Assembly: GCA_026399475.1 (NCBI GenBank)
Contig: JAPLQY010000076.1
Location: forward strand, 1 to 64,000
Origin: Rhodocyclales bacterium
GTDB taxonomy: Bacteria > Pseudomonadota > Gammaproteobacteria > Burkholderiales > Rhodocyclaceae
DNA: 64,000 nt
Direction: 5' to 3'
A model generated the notes under the pieces. It did not search any database and was not told the DNA's origin. It saw only the letters and a list, made by a program, of their open reading frames with translations. Below are positions 1-7,893 of this stretch, piece by piece (positions within the stretch are counted from its first letter, which is position 1; the number at the start of each line of letters is the position of its first letter). The translations under genes were made by a program, and so were the position numbers.

Positions 1-1543
1 CCAGTTGGTGCACGCCGCCGACCATGCTCATCTTGAAGCCGTAGTAGGGCAGCACCTTGGTGAATTGGGCCTTGCAGATGGCGCAGATGGTGGCCATGAA
101 ATTGACGCCGTCGTGCTGGGCGATCCGGTTAAGGGCTTCCATGCGCGGCAGGGCGCCCTTGACCCGGAGGTCGAGCAGTTCGTCGGTCAGCAGGCCGCCG
201 CCGCCGCCGCAGCAGAAGGTTCTTTCGTGCGTGGTGTCGGGCGACATTTCGACGTAATGGTTGGCGACGGCCTTGATGATGTTGCGCGGAATATCGAACT
301 GGCCGCCGGCGTAATCGCCCATGCGCGAGCCGCGGGCGACGTTGCAGGAATCGTGGAAGGTGACGATGCGGTGATCGTTGGCTTCCTTGTTGAACTTGAG
401 GCGGCCGGCCTGGATCAGGTCCCAGGTCACTTCGCAGATGTGCGAGGGCTGCTTGTAGTTGGGGTCGAGCTGCTTCTGCAACTGGATCGCGAAGGGATCG
501 CTGGCGCCGGCACCGATGCCGGTCAGGGTGTTCCAGAAGGCATAGGCGACGCGCCAGGCATGGCCGCATTCGCCGACCACGATGCGCTTGACGCCGAGTT
601 CGAGCGCCGCTTCGCGCACACGCATGGCGATCTTCTTCATCTGGTCGTAGTTGCCGATGAACATGCCGAAGTTGCCGGCTTCCGAGGCCTTGCTGGACAG
701 CGTCCAGGAAATGCCGGCGGCGTGGAAGACCTTGCCATAGCCGATCAGGCTATCTACGTGCGGTTCGGCGAAGAAGTCGGCGGACGGCGTGACCAGCAGT
801 ACTTCGGCACCCTTGACATCGAGCGGGTACTTGACCGCAGCGCCGGTGTCTTCCAGCACATCCTCTTCGAGCCCTTCCAGCGTGTTTTCCAGCGCCGGGC
901 CGGGCAGGCCGAGGTTGTTGCCGATCTTGTGCACCTTGCCGATGATCTCGTTCACGTACTTGTGACCGACACCGATGCTGTGCATGATTTCCTTGGCCGC
1001 CATGGTGACTTCGGCGGTGTCGATGCCGTAGGGGCAGAACACGGAACAGCGGCGGCATTCGGAACACTGGTTGTAGTAGCGGAACCAGTCGTCGAGCACG
1101 TCCCTGGTCATGTCGCGGGCGCCGACCAGTTTGGGGAACAACTTGCCGGGCAGGGTGTAATAGCGGCGATACACCGAGCGCATCAGATCCTGGCGTGCTA
1201 CCGGCATGTTCTTCGGATTGCCGGTACCGATGAAATAGTGGCACTTGTCGGTGCAGGCGCCGCAATGCACGCAGGCATCCATGTACACCTTGAGCGAGCG
1301 GTACTTGCCGAGCAACTCGCCCATCTTGGCCACGGCCTTCTGCTCCCAGCCATCGACCAGCGTGCCGGGGAAGCCCATGGCCTCGTTGTGCGCGGCGGTG
1401 GCGGCATAGGGGTCGGGATCGATCATCGCGTCCGCGCGCAAGGCGGGGATGGTCGGATACTCGCGGAAGGCAGGGGCTTCGATCTTGACCTTGACGGTCG
1501 GCTTGGCCGCAGCGGCGGCAACGGGTGTGGTTGCGTCAGCCAT
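1..1543 (-). CDS. dsrK: DsrK, iron-sulfur subunit of the DsrMKJOP membrane complex (3' end cut by window)
   Basis: This is the cytoplasmic, HdrD-like catalytic subunit of the DsrMKJOP complex, which in this family exchanges electrons with the DsrC disulfide/trisulfide. I translated it directly from the minus strand. Two cubane Fe-S motifs are visible, CVHCGACTDKC near residues 91-101 and CSECRRCSVFC ending near residue 170. They are followed by the HdrD-type cysteine-rich motifs HDSC, CCGGGGG and CAIC near the C-terminus. About 514 residues are visible, so only the last few dozen residues should be missing. It starts one base after the dsrM stop, consistent with translational coupling. The remaining dsr genes (typically L, J, O, P, N) would lie beyond position 1. 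Confidence 0.95.
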   Translation of the reverse strand, partial: MADATTPVAAAAAKPTVKVKIEAPAFREYPTIPALRADAMIDPDPYAATAAHNEAMGFPGTLVDGWEQKAVAKMGELLGKYRSLKVYMDACVHCGACTDKCHYFIGTGNPKNMPVARQDLMRSVYRRYYTLPGKLFPKLVGARDMTRDVLDDWFRYYNQCSECRRCSVFCPYGIDTAEVTMAAKEIMHSIGVGHKYVNEIIGKVHKIGNNLGLPGPALENTLEGLEEDVLEDTGAAVKYPLDVKGAEVLLVTPSADFFAEPHVDSLIGYGKVFHAAGISWTLSSKASEAGNFGMFIGNYDQMKKIAMRVREAALELGVKRIVVGECGHAWRVAYAFWNTLTGIGAGASDPFAIQLQKQLDPNYKQPSHICEVTWDLIQAGRLKFNKEANDHRIVTFHDSCNVARGSRMGDYAGGQFDIPRNIIKAVANHYVEMSPDTTHERTFCCGGGGGLLTDELLDLRVKGALPRMEALNRIAQHDGVNFMATICAICKAQFTKVLPYYGFKMSMVGGVHQL

Positions 1544-1544
1544 G

Positions 1545-2270
1545 TCAGTTCTTCGCGTCCAGTGGTGCCGCCCAGGGCGCCAGATGGCGCGTCTCACGCG
1601 GGTTGTCGACCTGGTTGCGGGTCGGCGAGAAGAATACGCCGGGGGCATGCAGCAGCTTGCTGACGGGGAAGATGATCATCAGCAACGCCACCATCAGCAG
1701 GTGCAGGTAAAGGCCAGGGTGTGCCGGCAGCGGATTGATCTCGAATGCCATCAGGCCGAGGAAGAAGGTCTTCACGGCAACAATGTCGGTATGCATGACG
1801 AACTTCATCAGCAGGCCGGTGACGGCGATGCCGAGCAACAGGGCCAGCATCAGGTGATCGGAGGGGGTCGAGATGTAGCGAATGCGTTCGACCAGGAAGC
1901 GTCGCGCCCAGAGTCCGGCCAGGCCGGCGGCCATGGCGAAGCCGGCATACATGCCGAAGGGCTGGATGAAGGCAATGATGAAATTGACCGGCTCGGTGAA
2001 GTAGCGCAGATGGCGCAGCAGCACCAGCGCGAGTCCGACATGGAACAGCCAGCCCAGCGCCCAGATCCACAGGTTGGACTTGAACAGGCTTTCAAAGAAC
2101 ACCACCTCGCGGAACATGCGAAACGCCACCCCGCCGGCCGTGGTCGGTGCCGGCGTGGTGGGAATGCTGAGCGGCGCCGGGGTGCGCGTGTAGTCGTAGA
2201 TCTTGTATGCCACGCCGCCCACCAGAATCAGTGTGGCGGCGTAAAACAGGATGGCAAAGAAGAGACTCAT
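1545..2270 (-). CDS. dsrM: DsrM, NarI-like membrane cytochrome subunit
   Basis: A 241-residue integral membrane protein resembling the cytochrome b (NarI-like) subunit that anchors DsrK and exchanges electrons with the quinone pool. It starts MSLFFAILFYAATLILVGG, a first transmembrane helix, and further hydrophobic helices follow, with histidines that could bind heme (for example in WLFHVGLALVLLRHLRY and FVMHTD). It lies between dsrC and dsrK in the usual order and ends one base before the dsrK start. The family assignment is firm from context and sequence; heme ligands were not assigned individually. Confidence 0.93.
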   Translation of the reverse strand: MSLFFAILFYAATLILVGGVAYKIYDYTRTPAPLSIPTTPAPTTAGGVAFRMFREVVFFESLFKSNLWIWALGWLFHVGLALVLLRHLRYFTEPVNFIIAFIQPFGMYAGFAMAAGLAGLWARRFLVERIRYISTPSDHLMLALLLGIAVTGLLMKFVMHTDIVAVKTFFLGLMAFEINPLPAHPGLYLHLLMVALLMIIFPVSKLLHAPGVFFSPTRNQVDNPRETRHLAPWAAPLDAKN

Positions 2271-2315
2271 GGTCGCTCGCTATTGCGGCTTAGGAACAGG
2301 TATTCCGGACCGGAA

Positions 2316-2651
2316 TCAGACGCAGCCGGTGGGCTTGGGCAGTCCGGCGATTTTGCACGCCTGCTTGGCGGGACCGTAGGGGAACAGCTCATAGAGATAC
2401 TGGCTGGTGCCCTTTTCCGCACCAAGCTTCTTGCCGATGGCCTTGGTCAGGACGCGCACGGCCGGGGCGATCTGGAATTCGTTGTAGTAGTCGCGCAGGA
2501 AATTGATCACTTCCCAGTGCTGATCGGACATCTCGACGCTTTCCGTTTGCGCCAGATAGGTGCCGACGTCCTCGTTCCATTCGGCGAGGTTGATCAGATA
2601 GCCTTCTTCGTCTGTTTCGTAGGATTTGCCGCTTACTTCGATGGTAGCCAT
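2316..2651 (-). CDS. dsrC: DsrC, sulfur carrier with both redox cysteines
   Basis: DsrC carries sulfur to and from the DsrAB reductase as a trisulfide between two C-terminal cysteines. The 111-residue protein ends in CKIAGLPKPTGCV, so both conserved residues are present: Cys110 (penultimate) and Cys99, eleven residues upstream. That is the pattern of a true dissimilatory DsrC rather than a TusE-type paralogue. A good ribosome-binding site (AGGAG) precedes the ATG. It follows dsrH by 54 bases and precedes dsrM by 45 bases. A second family member lacking Cys110 is encoded at 7894-8232. Confidence 0.97.
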   Translation of the reverse strand: MATIEVSGKSYETDEEGYLINLAEWNEDVGTYLAQTESVEMSDQHWEVINFLRDYYNEFQIAPAVRVLTKAIGKKLGAEKGTSQYLYELFPYGPAKQACKIAGLPKPTGCV

Positions 2652-2705
2652 GATTGTCTCCTGGGTGATATACGGGGTATGAGTGCTTCGGTTACAGCGA
2701 ATGCA

Positions 2706-3005
2706 TTACAGCCACGATTGGCAGTTCTTGTGTTCTGCGACGAGGTCGACAAAGCCGCCGTAATCCACGGTGGTGACGCCTTCCATGACGCGCTCGTGCA
2801 TGCCGCGCGCTTCGAGGTCCGGCGCGAGTGCATAGACTTTGAAGCGCGAAAGGGCCTCGCGCAATTTGCTTTCCGCCTCATTGCCGCGGGTGGCGGCATA
2901 GACCGCATCCTCGATCAGCAGGATGGCGCCGCCTTCTTGCGCGACGCGCAGGCAGGACTCGAGCGTGGTGCGTTGCAGCGACGATTTATTGACGATGTGC
3001 AGCAT
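2706..3005 (-). CDS. dsrH: DsrH/TusB-like sulfur-relay subunit
   Basis: A 99-residue subunit of the cytoplasmic DsrEFH hexamer, which hands sulfur to DsrC in sulfur-oxidising bacteria. It begins MLHIVNKSSLQRTTLESCLR and ends in NCQSWL; Cys18 and Cys95 are its cysteines. Length and position right after dsrF match the family. DsrEFH is known from sulfur oxidisers and is absent from typical sulfate reducers, so this gene helps set the direction of the pathway. Confidence 0.93.
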   Translation of the reverse strand: MLHIVNKSSLQRTTLESCLRVAQEGGAILLIEDAVYAATRGNEAESKLREALSRFKVYALAPDLEARGMHERVMEGVTTVDYGGFVDLVAEHKNCQSWL

Positions 3006-3020
3006 GTTCTATTTCTCCCT

Positions 3021-3392
3021 TTAGAAGGTCAGGACCACGTCCTGCTCTTCCATGAGCTTGCCCAGTTCGGTGCGCGACATCACTGTGACATCGACCAGCA
3101 GGTCTTCTTCCGTCAGTCCGCGGGCGGCCAGTGCTTCCTCTTCGACGTAGAGCTTCTCGACATCGTAGCCATCGAGGGCGCGGTAAGTGGGCGAGAAATT
3201 CTTGTTCTCGATGCCCTTGGTCTGCTGTCCCTTCTTCAACTGGAACACGCCGTCGTCCATGAAGACCAGGCTGACGTCCTGGTCGAAGGCAGCCGTGATC
3301 AGCACCACTTCCAGGGACTCGAGCGCATAGATGGTGCCGTAGGGAGCCGTGCGATTGACGAACATGAATTTCTTGATGGTGCCTTCGCTCAT
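3021..3392 (-). CDS. dsrF: DsrF/TusC-like sulfur-relay subunit
   Basis: The second subunit of the DsrEFH complex, about 123 residues. I chose the ATG at 3392 (MSEGTIKKFMFVNRTAPYG), which begins one base after the dsrE stop; an upstream TTG-type start four codons earlier would overlap dsrE and looks unnecessary. The sequence has the Rossmann-like DsrE/F fold signature (VNRTAPYGTIYALESLEVVL). It contains no cysteine, consistent with DsrE supplying the acceptor cysteine. Confidence 0.93.
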   Translation of the reverse strand: MSEGTIKKFMFVNRTAPYGTIYALESLEVVLITAAFDQDVSLVFMDDGVFQLKKGQQTKGIENKNFSPTYRALDGYDVEKLYVEEEALAARGLTEEDLLVDVTVMSRTELGKLMEEQDVVLTF

Positions 3393-3393
3393 G

Positions 3394-3753
3394 TCAGTCT
3401 CCAAACGTTACGAGGCGGTCGGCCTCGATACCGGCTTCGACCAGCTGGCCGAGTCCCGAGATGCGGAACCCCGGGGCCAGATTCTCGTCGCGGATGCCGC
3501 GCCGCAGGGCGGCGGCAACACAGACCACGAGGTCGAGCTTGTGCTCTGCGGCAAGCTTGGACCAGCGGGTGACTATGTTGCGGTCATCCAGCGGCGGCTC
3601 GGTCAGGGACGAAGCGTTGTTCACGCCATCGTTATAGAAGAACACGCGACGAATCTCGTGGCCCTTCTCCAGCGCTGCCCGGCAGAACAGGTAAGCCGAG
3701 TCGCTCGCCTGATGCTGGTAGGGGCCTTCGTTGATGGTAACTGCAATTAGCAT
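3394..3753 (-). CDS. dsrE: DsrE, sulfur-accepting subunit of DsrEFH
   Basis: A 119-residue protein starting MLIAVTINEGPYQHQASDS. The sulfur-binding cysteine is at position 78 in LVVCVAAALRRG, the same position number I know for the active-site cysteine of Allochromatium vinosum DsrE. It should receive persulfide sulfur from upstream carriers such as TusA and pass it to DsrC. A longer open frame extends upstream through dsrB, but the ATG at 3753 gives the family length and sits 23 bases after dsrB. Confidence 0.95.
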   Translation of the reverse strand: MLIAVTINEGPYQHQASDSAYLFCRAALEKGHEIRRVFFYNDGVNNASSLTEPPLDDRNIVTRWSKLAAEHKLDLVVCVAAALRRGIRDENLAPGFRISGLGQLVEAGIEADRLVTFGD

Positions 3754-3776
3754 GAGCTGATTTTCCTGGAATGCGC

Positions 3777-4865
3777 TCAGAAGCGGATGTGGGTCGAGGC
3801 GTTGAGATTGGCACGCGAACCACGCCAGTCGTCGATCAGGTACTTGGTGAAGGGCAAGCCGGTCTTTTCGAAGAAACGCGGCCAGCCGATGCGGTCGATC
3901 CAGTCGGCGAGGCGTTCCCAGGGACGGGCATCGGCCTTGTAAGTGCGCAGGATGTTGCCGACTACGGCATTGACTTCGGGCCAGCGCGGGGCATTGTTGG
4001 GCAGGCCGGAGGCAACCATCTTCATGAAGGTGGGCTTGCCGCGCGCGTTGGAGTTCTTGCCGCCGACCCAGATCGCCAGCTTGGAATATTCCGGATCGTT
4101 GATCTGCATCGGCGGGCACGGGGGGTAGCAGGCGCCGCAGCAGATGCACTTCTTTTCGTCGACTTCGAGCGAGGGCTTGCCGTTGACAAGTGCAGGGCGA
4201 ATCGCGGCTACCGGGCAGCGGGCGACCACGGTGGGGCGCTCGCAAACGTTGGCAACCATGTCGTGATTGATCTTGGGCGGCTTGGTGTGCTGGATGATGA
4301 CCGCAATGTCGGCCTGGCCGCCGCAATTGATTTCGCAGCAGGAGGTGGACAGATGCACGCGGTTGGGCATCTCCTCGGTCCTGAACTCGTTGTAGAGCTC
4401 GTCCATCATCGACTTGACCACGCCCGAGGCGTCGGTGCCGGGGATGTCGCAGTGCAGCCAGCCCTGGGTGTGGGACACCATCGATACCGAATTGCCGGTG
4501 CCGCCGACGGGGAAGCCGGATTTCTCAAGTTCCGCGATCATCGGATCGACCTTGGACTGGTCGGCAACCATGAATTCGATGTTGGAGCGAATCGTGAAAC
4601 GAACAAAGCCTTCGGCAAACTTGTCGGCGATGTCGCACAGCTTGCGGATGGTCCACACGTCCATCTGGCGCTGGGTGCCGGCGCGTACCGTCCAGATTTG
4701 ATCGCCGGTGTGGGACACGTGGTGCAGTACGCCGGGACGGGGCCGGTCATGATATTTCCAGTTGCCGTAGTTCTTCAGCATGGTCGGATGCAGGTGCGGC
4801 TTGTTGTCCGGCACGCCGCATTCGTTGGCTTTGCGCAGCGGGGCGGCGGGGGTAGGTGCGTTCAT
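3777..4865 (-). CDS. dsrB: DsrB, dissimilatory sulfite reductase beta subunit
   Basis: The beta subunit of the siroheme-containing sulfite reductase; in oxidisers the enzyme works in the direction of DsrC-bound sulfur to sulfite. The 362-residue protein (ATG at 4865, eight bases after AGGAG) carries a ferredoxin cluster motif with cysteines 240, 243, 246 and 250 (CICCGACYPPC) and a CCEINC segment at 176-181 near the siroheme site. A TTG two codons upstream is too close to the ribosome-binding site to be the start. It follows dsrA by 11 bases. Confidence 0.97.
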   Translation of the reverse strand: MNAPTPAAPLRKANECGVPDNKPHLHPTMLKNYGNWKYHDRPRPGVLHHVSHTGDQIWTVRAGTQRQMDVWTIRKLCDIADKFAEGFVRFTIRSNIEFMVADQSKVDPMIAELEKSGFPVGGTGNSVSMVSHTQGWLHCDIPGTDASGVVKSMMDELYNEFRTEEMPNRVHLSTSCCEINCGGQADIAVIIQHTKPPKINHDMVANVCERPTVVARCPVAAIRPALVNGKPSLEVDEKKCICCGACYPPCPPMQINDPEYSKLAIWVGGKNSNARGKPTFMKMVASGLPNNAPRWPEVNAVVGNILRTYKADARPWERLADWIDRIGWPRFFEKTGLPFTKYLIDDWRGSRANLNASTHIRF

Positions 4866-4876
4866 GCTCAATCTCC

Positions 4877-6172
4877 TCAGGCAGCGGCTTTTTTGGCGTT
4901 GATGCGGGCGACTTCGTCGTCCCAGCCAATGGTATTGACATAGGGATTCATGCGCGGCGTTGAAACCATGTTGGCGTCGATTTCAACCTCGATGCCTTCC
5001 AGGAAATTGACCAGGCCGATGCGCTCGATCATTTCGCCGGTGCGCTCGTGTTCCAGCGCGTTTTCAGCGAAGAAGTCGATGATCTTCTGGCCCAGTTCGA
5101 CCAGCTTCTCGTAGTCCTCGTCCGTCTTTAGCGACATGAAGGGGATCACCACGGTACCCATCAGGTCACCGATCTTCAGTGTGCGCTTGCCGCCGACCAG
5201 GATCGTCGCGCCCTTGTCCGCGCCGGTCGCCAGCGCGCCGGTCATGACGTTGATGCAGTGCATGCAGCGCACGCAATCCTTGTTGTCGATTTCCAGGGCC
5301 TGGCTGTCGTTCAGGGCGACGCTGCTGATGTTGTCGGTCTTCCTGACGTCCTTGATTTCCTTGATCTGGATCGCCTTGGTCGGGCAGCGGGCGACGACGT
5401 CGTTGACCAGCTCGTTCATGCCGTGCTTGGCGAACCATTTCTTGGCCAGGGCCTCGTCGGTGCGGATGTTGTCACGCCAGGTGCCAATCACGGCCAGGTC
5501 CGAACGCTGGATCGAGTTCATGCAGTCGTTGGGGCAGCCGGAAAACTTGAACTTGAACTTGTAGGGCAGGGCCGGGCGGTGGATATCGTCGAGGAAGGTA
5601 TTGAGCACTTCGCGGTGCGCCTTGGCCTCGTCGTAGCAGGACTGCTCGCAGCGCGATGCGCCGACGCAGGACATCGAGGTGCGCACCGACGGACCGGCGC
5701 CACCCATGTCGAAGCCCATGTCGTTGAGCGCGTCAAAGGCGGGTTGCACGTTTTCCGTGGTAGCGCCCTGGAACATGATGTCGCCCGACTGGCCGTGGAA
5801 GGCAATCAGGCCGGAGCCGTGCTTTTCCCAGATGTCGCAGAACTGGCGCAGTGTCGATGTGTTGTAATGCATTCCTGGCGGCGGCATGATGCGCAAGGTA
5901 TGGAATTCGGCTGCATCCTTGAACACCGGTTGGCCGGTATCGTCCTTGATTTCGCTGAAGCGCGGAATAACCCCGCCGCCGTAGCCGCGGACGCCGACCG
6001 TACCACCCTTCCAGTAACCCTTGCGGGTCTGGTAGGAGTGCTCGAGGTGGCCGAGAATGTCGACCATGTAATCCTTGTCCTTGGCCAGTCGCTTGAGGCC
6101 GGTGACAAAACTGGGCCAGGGGCCGCTTTCCAGTTGATCCAGATTCGGTGTTGGGTGCATGGGCTTGGCCAT
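4877..6172 (-). CDS. dsrA: DsrA, dissimilatory sulfite reductase alpha subunit
   Basis: The alpha subunit, 431 residues, and the first gene of the operon. The siroheme-[4Fe-4S] motif is visible as Cys169-x5-Cys175 (SCVGASRC) and Cys213-x3-Cys217 (GCPNDC). A ferredoxin-type motif follows at Cys300, Cys303 and Cys306. The ATG at 6172 is preceded by GAGGAG. Together with DsrB, EFH, C and MK it forms a reverse-type sulfur oxidation system. A phylogenetic test against reductive and oxidative DsrA would be decisive; the gene order already argues for oxidation. Confidence 0.97.
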   Translation of the reverse strand: MAKPMHPTPNLDQLESGPWPSFVTGLKRLAKDKDYMVDILGHLEHSYQTRKGYWKGGTVGVRGYGGGVIPRFSEIKDDTGQPVFKDAAEFHTLRIMPPPGMHYNTSTLRQFCDIWEKHGSGLIAFHGQSGDIMFQGATTENVQPAFDALNDMGFDMGGAGPSVRTSMSCVGASRCEQSCYDEAKAHREVLNTFLDDIHRPALPYKFKFKFSGCPNDCMNSIQRSDLAVIGTWRDNIRTDEALAKKWFAKHGMNELVNDVVARCPTKAIQIKEIKDVRKTDNISSVALNDSQALEIDNKDCVRCMHCINVMTGALATGADKGATILVGGKRTLKIGDLMGTVVIPFMSLKTDEDYEKLVELGQKIIDFFAENALEHERTGEMIERIGLVNFLEGIEVEIDANMVSTPRMNPYVNTIGWDDEVARINAKKAAA

Positions 6173-6361
6173 GGTCTGTCTCCTCGTTGTCGGGGGGGTA
6201 ACTCGATAATGGAATCATAGGGTTGTGTGCGGTGCACAAACCATACTCCCGGAAGGTAATTGGACCTACCCGAAAGGGTTATATGCTTGCACTCCCATCC
6301 GGTGATGGTCCTATGGCAGTCGCTGGTGCCATAGTTCGCCCCCATAGAGATTGGATACCCA
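6173..6361. promoter_or_regulatory. Divergent control region between dsrA and the Cas6-like/TusA cluster
   Basis: The 189 bases between two divergent gene sets must hold both promoters. Two structures are visible. One is an inverted repeat with arms TTGTG (6223-6227) and CACAA (6235-6239), a possible operator for dsr. The other is a hairpin ACCC-GAAA-GGGT (6268-6279) with a GNRA-type loop. I found no convincing pair of -35 and -10 boxes on either strand, so the promoters may need an activator. The role of each element is inferred. Confidence 0.4.
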
Positions 6362-6601
6362 TTGGACTCCGTTACCTCGCTCGACAAATTTCGCGTACCG
6401 ATCGGCAATCAGGAGATCGAACTGCAGCAGTTCGTCTTCGAGGCCGGCGGCATGCCCTTGCTGCGCACGCGCATCCGCGAGGCCAGCCGCTTTACCATTT
6501 TTGACGTCGATCCTGTCACCGCGGCGCGTTGGGGCAAGGTGCTGTGCGCCTGGGCTGCGGCGCAGCCGGGCATGAATGACACGGAAGGAGATGCGGCTTG
6601 A
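6362..6601 (+). CDS. Small conserved-looking protein of unknown function
   Basis: A 79-residue protein read from a TTG (MDSVTSLDKFRVPIGNQEIE...). No ATG lies upstream in frame before the coding signal fades, so the exact start is uncertain. It has no cysteine, no signal peptide and no membrane helix. The sequence looks like a small alpha/beta protein (ELQQFVFEAGGMPLLRTRIRE). Its stop overlaps the start of the Cas6-like gene by four bases (TTGA), so the two are probably co-translated. I do not recognise the family with confidence. Confidence 0.6.
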   Translation: MDSVTSLDKFRVPIGNQEIELQQFVFEAGGMPLLRTRIREASRFTIFDVDPVTAARWGKVLCAWAAAQPGMNDTEGDAA

Positions 6602-7224
6602 GCTACTCGCCGGATGAGGCTTCAAGGGTAATGGTCGACGTGGTATTTTCGCTCGAAGAGGCGACCCTCAACGACGACCATGCCTGCGCCCTGTCTCGGG
6701 CGGTGCGGCGTGCCTTGCCCTGGTTCGATGAAGAGCCCGAAGCCGGCATCCTGCCGCTGTCGGGGTTGGCGCGCGGCAATGGCGTGCGTTTTGTCGGGCG
6801 CCGCAGCCGTCTTGCCTTGCGCCTGCCGATCCACCGCAGCCCCAGCGCCGACTCCCTGGTTGGTGTCCAGCTCGATCTGGATGGCGTGGTCCTGAAGGTG
6901 GGCGCGAGCAGTGTGCGCCCGCTGTATCCGGCGCGTGGTGTCGTCTATTCCCATTTGGTCAACGTCGGCGCCGAAGACGAAATCGAGTTTCTCGAGCGTT
7001 GCGCTTCCCTGCTGGCAGGGCGCGGCCTGAAGCCGCAGTTGATTACCGGCAAGGCGCATGAGTTGCGCACCGCCGACGGTCTGGTGCGCGGCTTCAGCCT
7101 GATGTTGCATGGTCTGGGTGCCGCCGATTCCCTGGCTGCGCAAGAAGCCGGTCTGGGCGAGCATCGCGCGCTCGGATGCGGCATTTTCATTCCCCATAAA
7201 TCGGTCGTCGCTGTCGGCGCCTGA
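6598..7224 (+). CDS. Cas6/Cmx6-like (RAMP-fold) protein in a sulfur-gene cluster
   Basis: A 208-residue protein with a TTG start, supported by AGGAG eight bases upstream and a four-base overlap with the preceding gene. The C-terminus (residues about 184-208) reads AGLGEHRALGCGIFIPHK, which matches the glycine-rich loop and end of the Cas6/Cmx6 family of CRISPR RNA endonucleases. The preceding segment (RGFSLMLHGL) also fits. No repeat array or other cas gene exists within 57 kb on the right or 6 kb on the left. The neighbours are dsr, TusA and DsrC genes, so its job is probably not CRISPR RNA processing. The similarity is from memory; a profile search should confirm it. Confidence 0.7.
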   Translation: MSYSPDEASRVMVDVVFSLEEATLNDDHACALSRAVRRALPWFDEEPEAGILPLSGLARGNGVRFVGRRSRLALRLPIHRSPSADSLVGVQLDLDGVVLKVGASSVRPLYPARGVVYSHLVNVGAEDEIEFLERCASLLAGRGLKPQLITGKAHELRTADGLVRGFSLMLHGLGAADSLAAQEAGLGEHRALGCGIFIPHKSVVAVGA

Positions 7225-7252
7225 CCAACACAACTGAACGAGGAGATGCCTC

Positions 7253-7735
7253 ATGTCTGAAGTCGCCACCGTAACGCTCGATGTAAGCGGCCTGCCCTGC
7301 CCGGCGCCGCTACTGGGAGCCAAGAAGCTTATCGACGACCTGCAACCGGGTCAGACCCTGCGCCTGATTTCGGATTGTCCGGGTACCGCGGACGATCTGT
7401 TCTCCTGGGCCAAAGTCACCGGAAATGTCGTGCTCGGCAGCCAGAAACAGCCCGATGGCAAGACTGCTTACCTGATCCAGCGAGCGGGCGGCGCGAACGC
7501 CACGCCGATCGCCCACGTGACGCTGGACATGCGCGGCGTGTCCTGCCCCGGCCCCATCGTGCAAGCCAAGAAGCTGCTGGATGGCATGAAGGCGGGTGAG
7601 GTGCTGCAACTGGTAAGCGACTGCCCCGGATCGGCCGACGACATTACCTCCTGGGCCAAGGCGGGCGCGGCCGAGCTGGTGTTTTCACATGAGTCCGGAC
7701 GCGGCGTACACGAGTTCTATTTGAAGAAGGCCTGA
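7253..7735 (+). CDS. Tandem TusA-domain sulfur carrier protein
   Basis: A 160-residue protein made of two TusA-like domains. Each has the sulfur-binding CPxP motif (Cys16 in LPCPAPL, Cys98 in VSCPGPI) and a second cysteine in a matching SDCPG segment (Cys42 and Cys124). TusA carries persulfide sulfur between enzymes; a single-domain TusA commonly supplies DsrEFH in sulfur oxidisers. Fusion of two complete domains suggests intramolecular or paired sulfur handover. It follows the Cas6-like gene by 28 bases with a clear GAGGAG ribosome-binding site. Confidence 0.9.
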   Translation: MSEVATVTLDVSGLPCPAPLLGAKKLIDDLQPGQTLRLISDCPGTADDLFSWAKVTGNVVLGSQKQPDGKTAYLIQRAGGANATPIAHVTLDMRGVSCPGPIVQAKKLLDGMKAGEVLQLVSDCPGSADDITSWAKAGAAELVFSHESGRGVHEFYLKKA

Positions 7736-7786
7736 CGGCCTGCTTCAAATCGATTTTTGATTGACCCATCCCCCAGCCCCGTTCCA

Positions 7787-7810
7787 CAGCCGGCACTGCA
7801 TTGCCGGCTG
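7787..7810. repeat. Perfect 9-bp inverted repeat after the TusA-TusA gene
   Basis: CAGCCGGCA (7787-7795) and TGCCGGCTG (7802-7810) form a perfect stem with a six-base loop. It lies about 50 bases after the TusA-TusA stop. There is no T-run after it, so a rho-independent terminator is not certain; RNA stabilisation or partial termination are alternatives. Confidence 0.6.
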
Positions 7811-7853
7811 GCTACGGTGGCGCAACGCAGTGCGTCGAGAAACCCCACCTTCG

Positions 7854-7873
7854 CCCCCTTGGGAAGGGGTGAC
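7854..7873. repeat. Probable degenerate copy of the G-rich palindromic element
   Basis: CCCCTT (7855-7860) and AAGGGG (7864-7869) pair around a three-base loop and are followed by TGAC. The preceding stretch (around 7765) reads CCCATCCCCCAGCCCC. Both flanks resemble those of the palindromes at 8294-8311 and 58696-58716, so this may be a decayed or variant member of the same genomic repeat. Confidence 0.45.
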
Positions 7874-7893
7874 TAATCAGAGAGGAGAATCCC

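Noticed and set aside
5-3572. Long plus-strand open frames (552 and 707 residues) antisense to the dsr genes
   Set aside because: They mirror real genes with clear motifs on the minus strand. Their sequences are the His/Gly/Ala/Asp-rich type produced by reading GC-rich codons backwards, with no recognisable domain.
1-6172. Interpreting dsr as a sulfate-reduction operon
   Set aside because: dsrEFH is present and the general gene content is that of a betaproteobacterium, in which the system runs in the oxidative direction.
6598-7224. Reading the Cas6-like gene as proof of a CRISPR system in the window
   Set aside because: No direct-repeat array and no other cas gene can be seen anywhere in the 64 kb.
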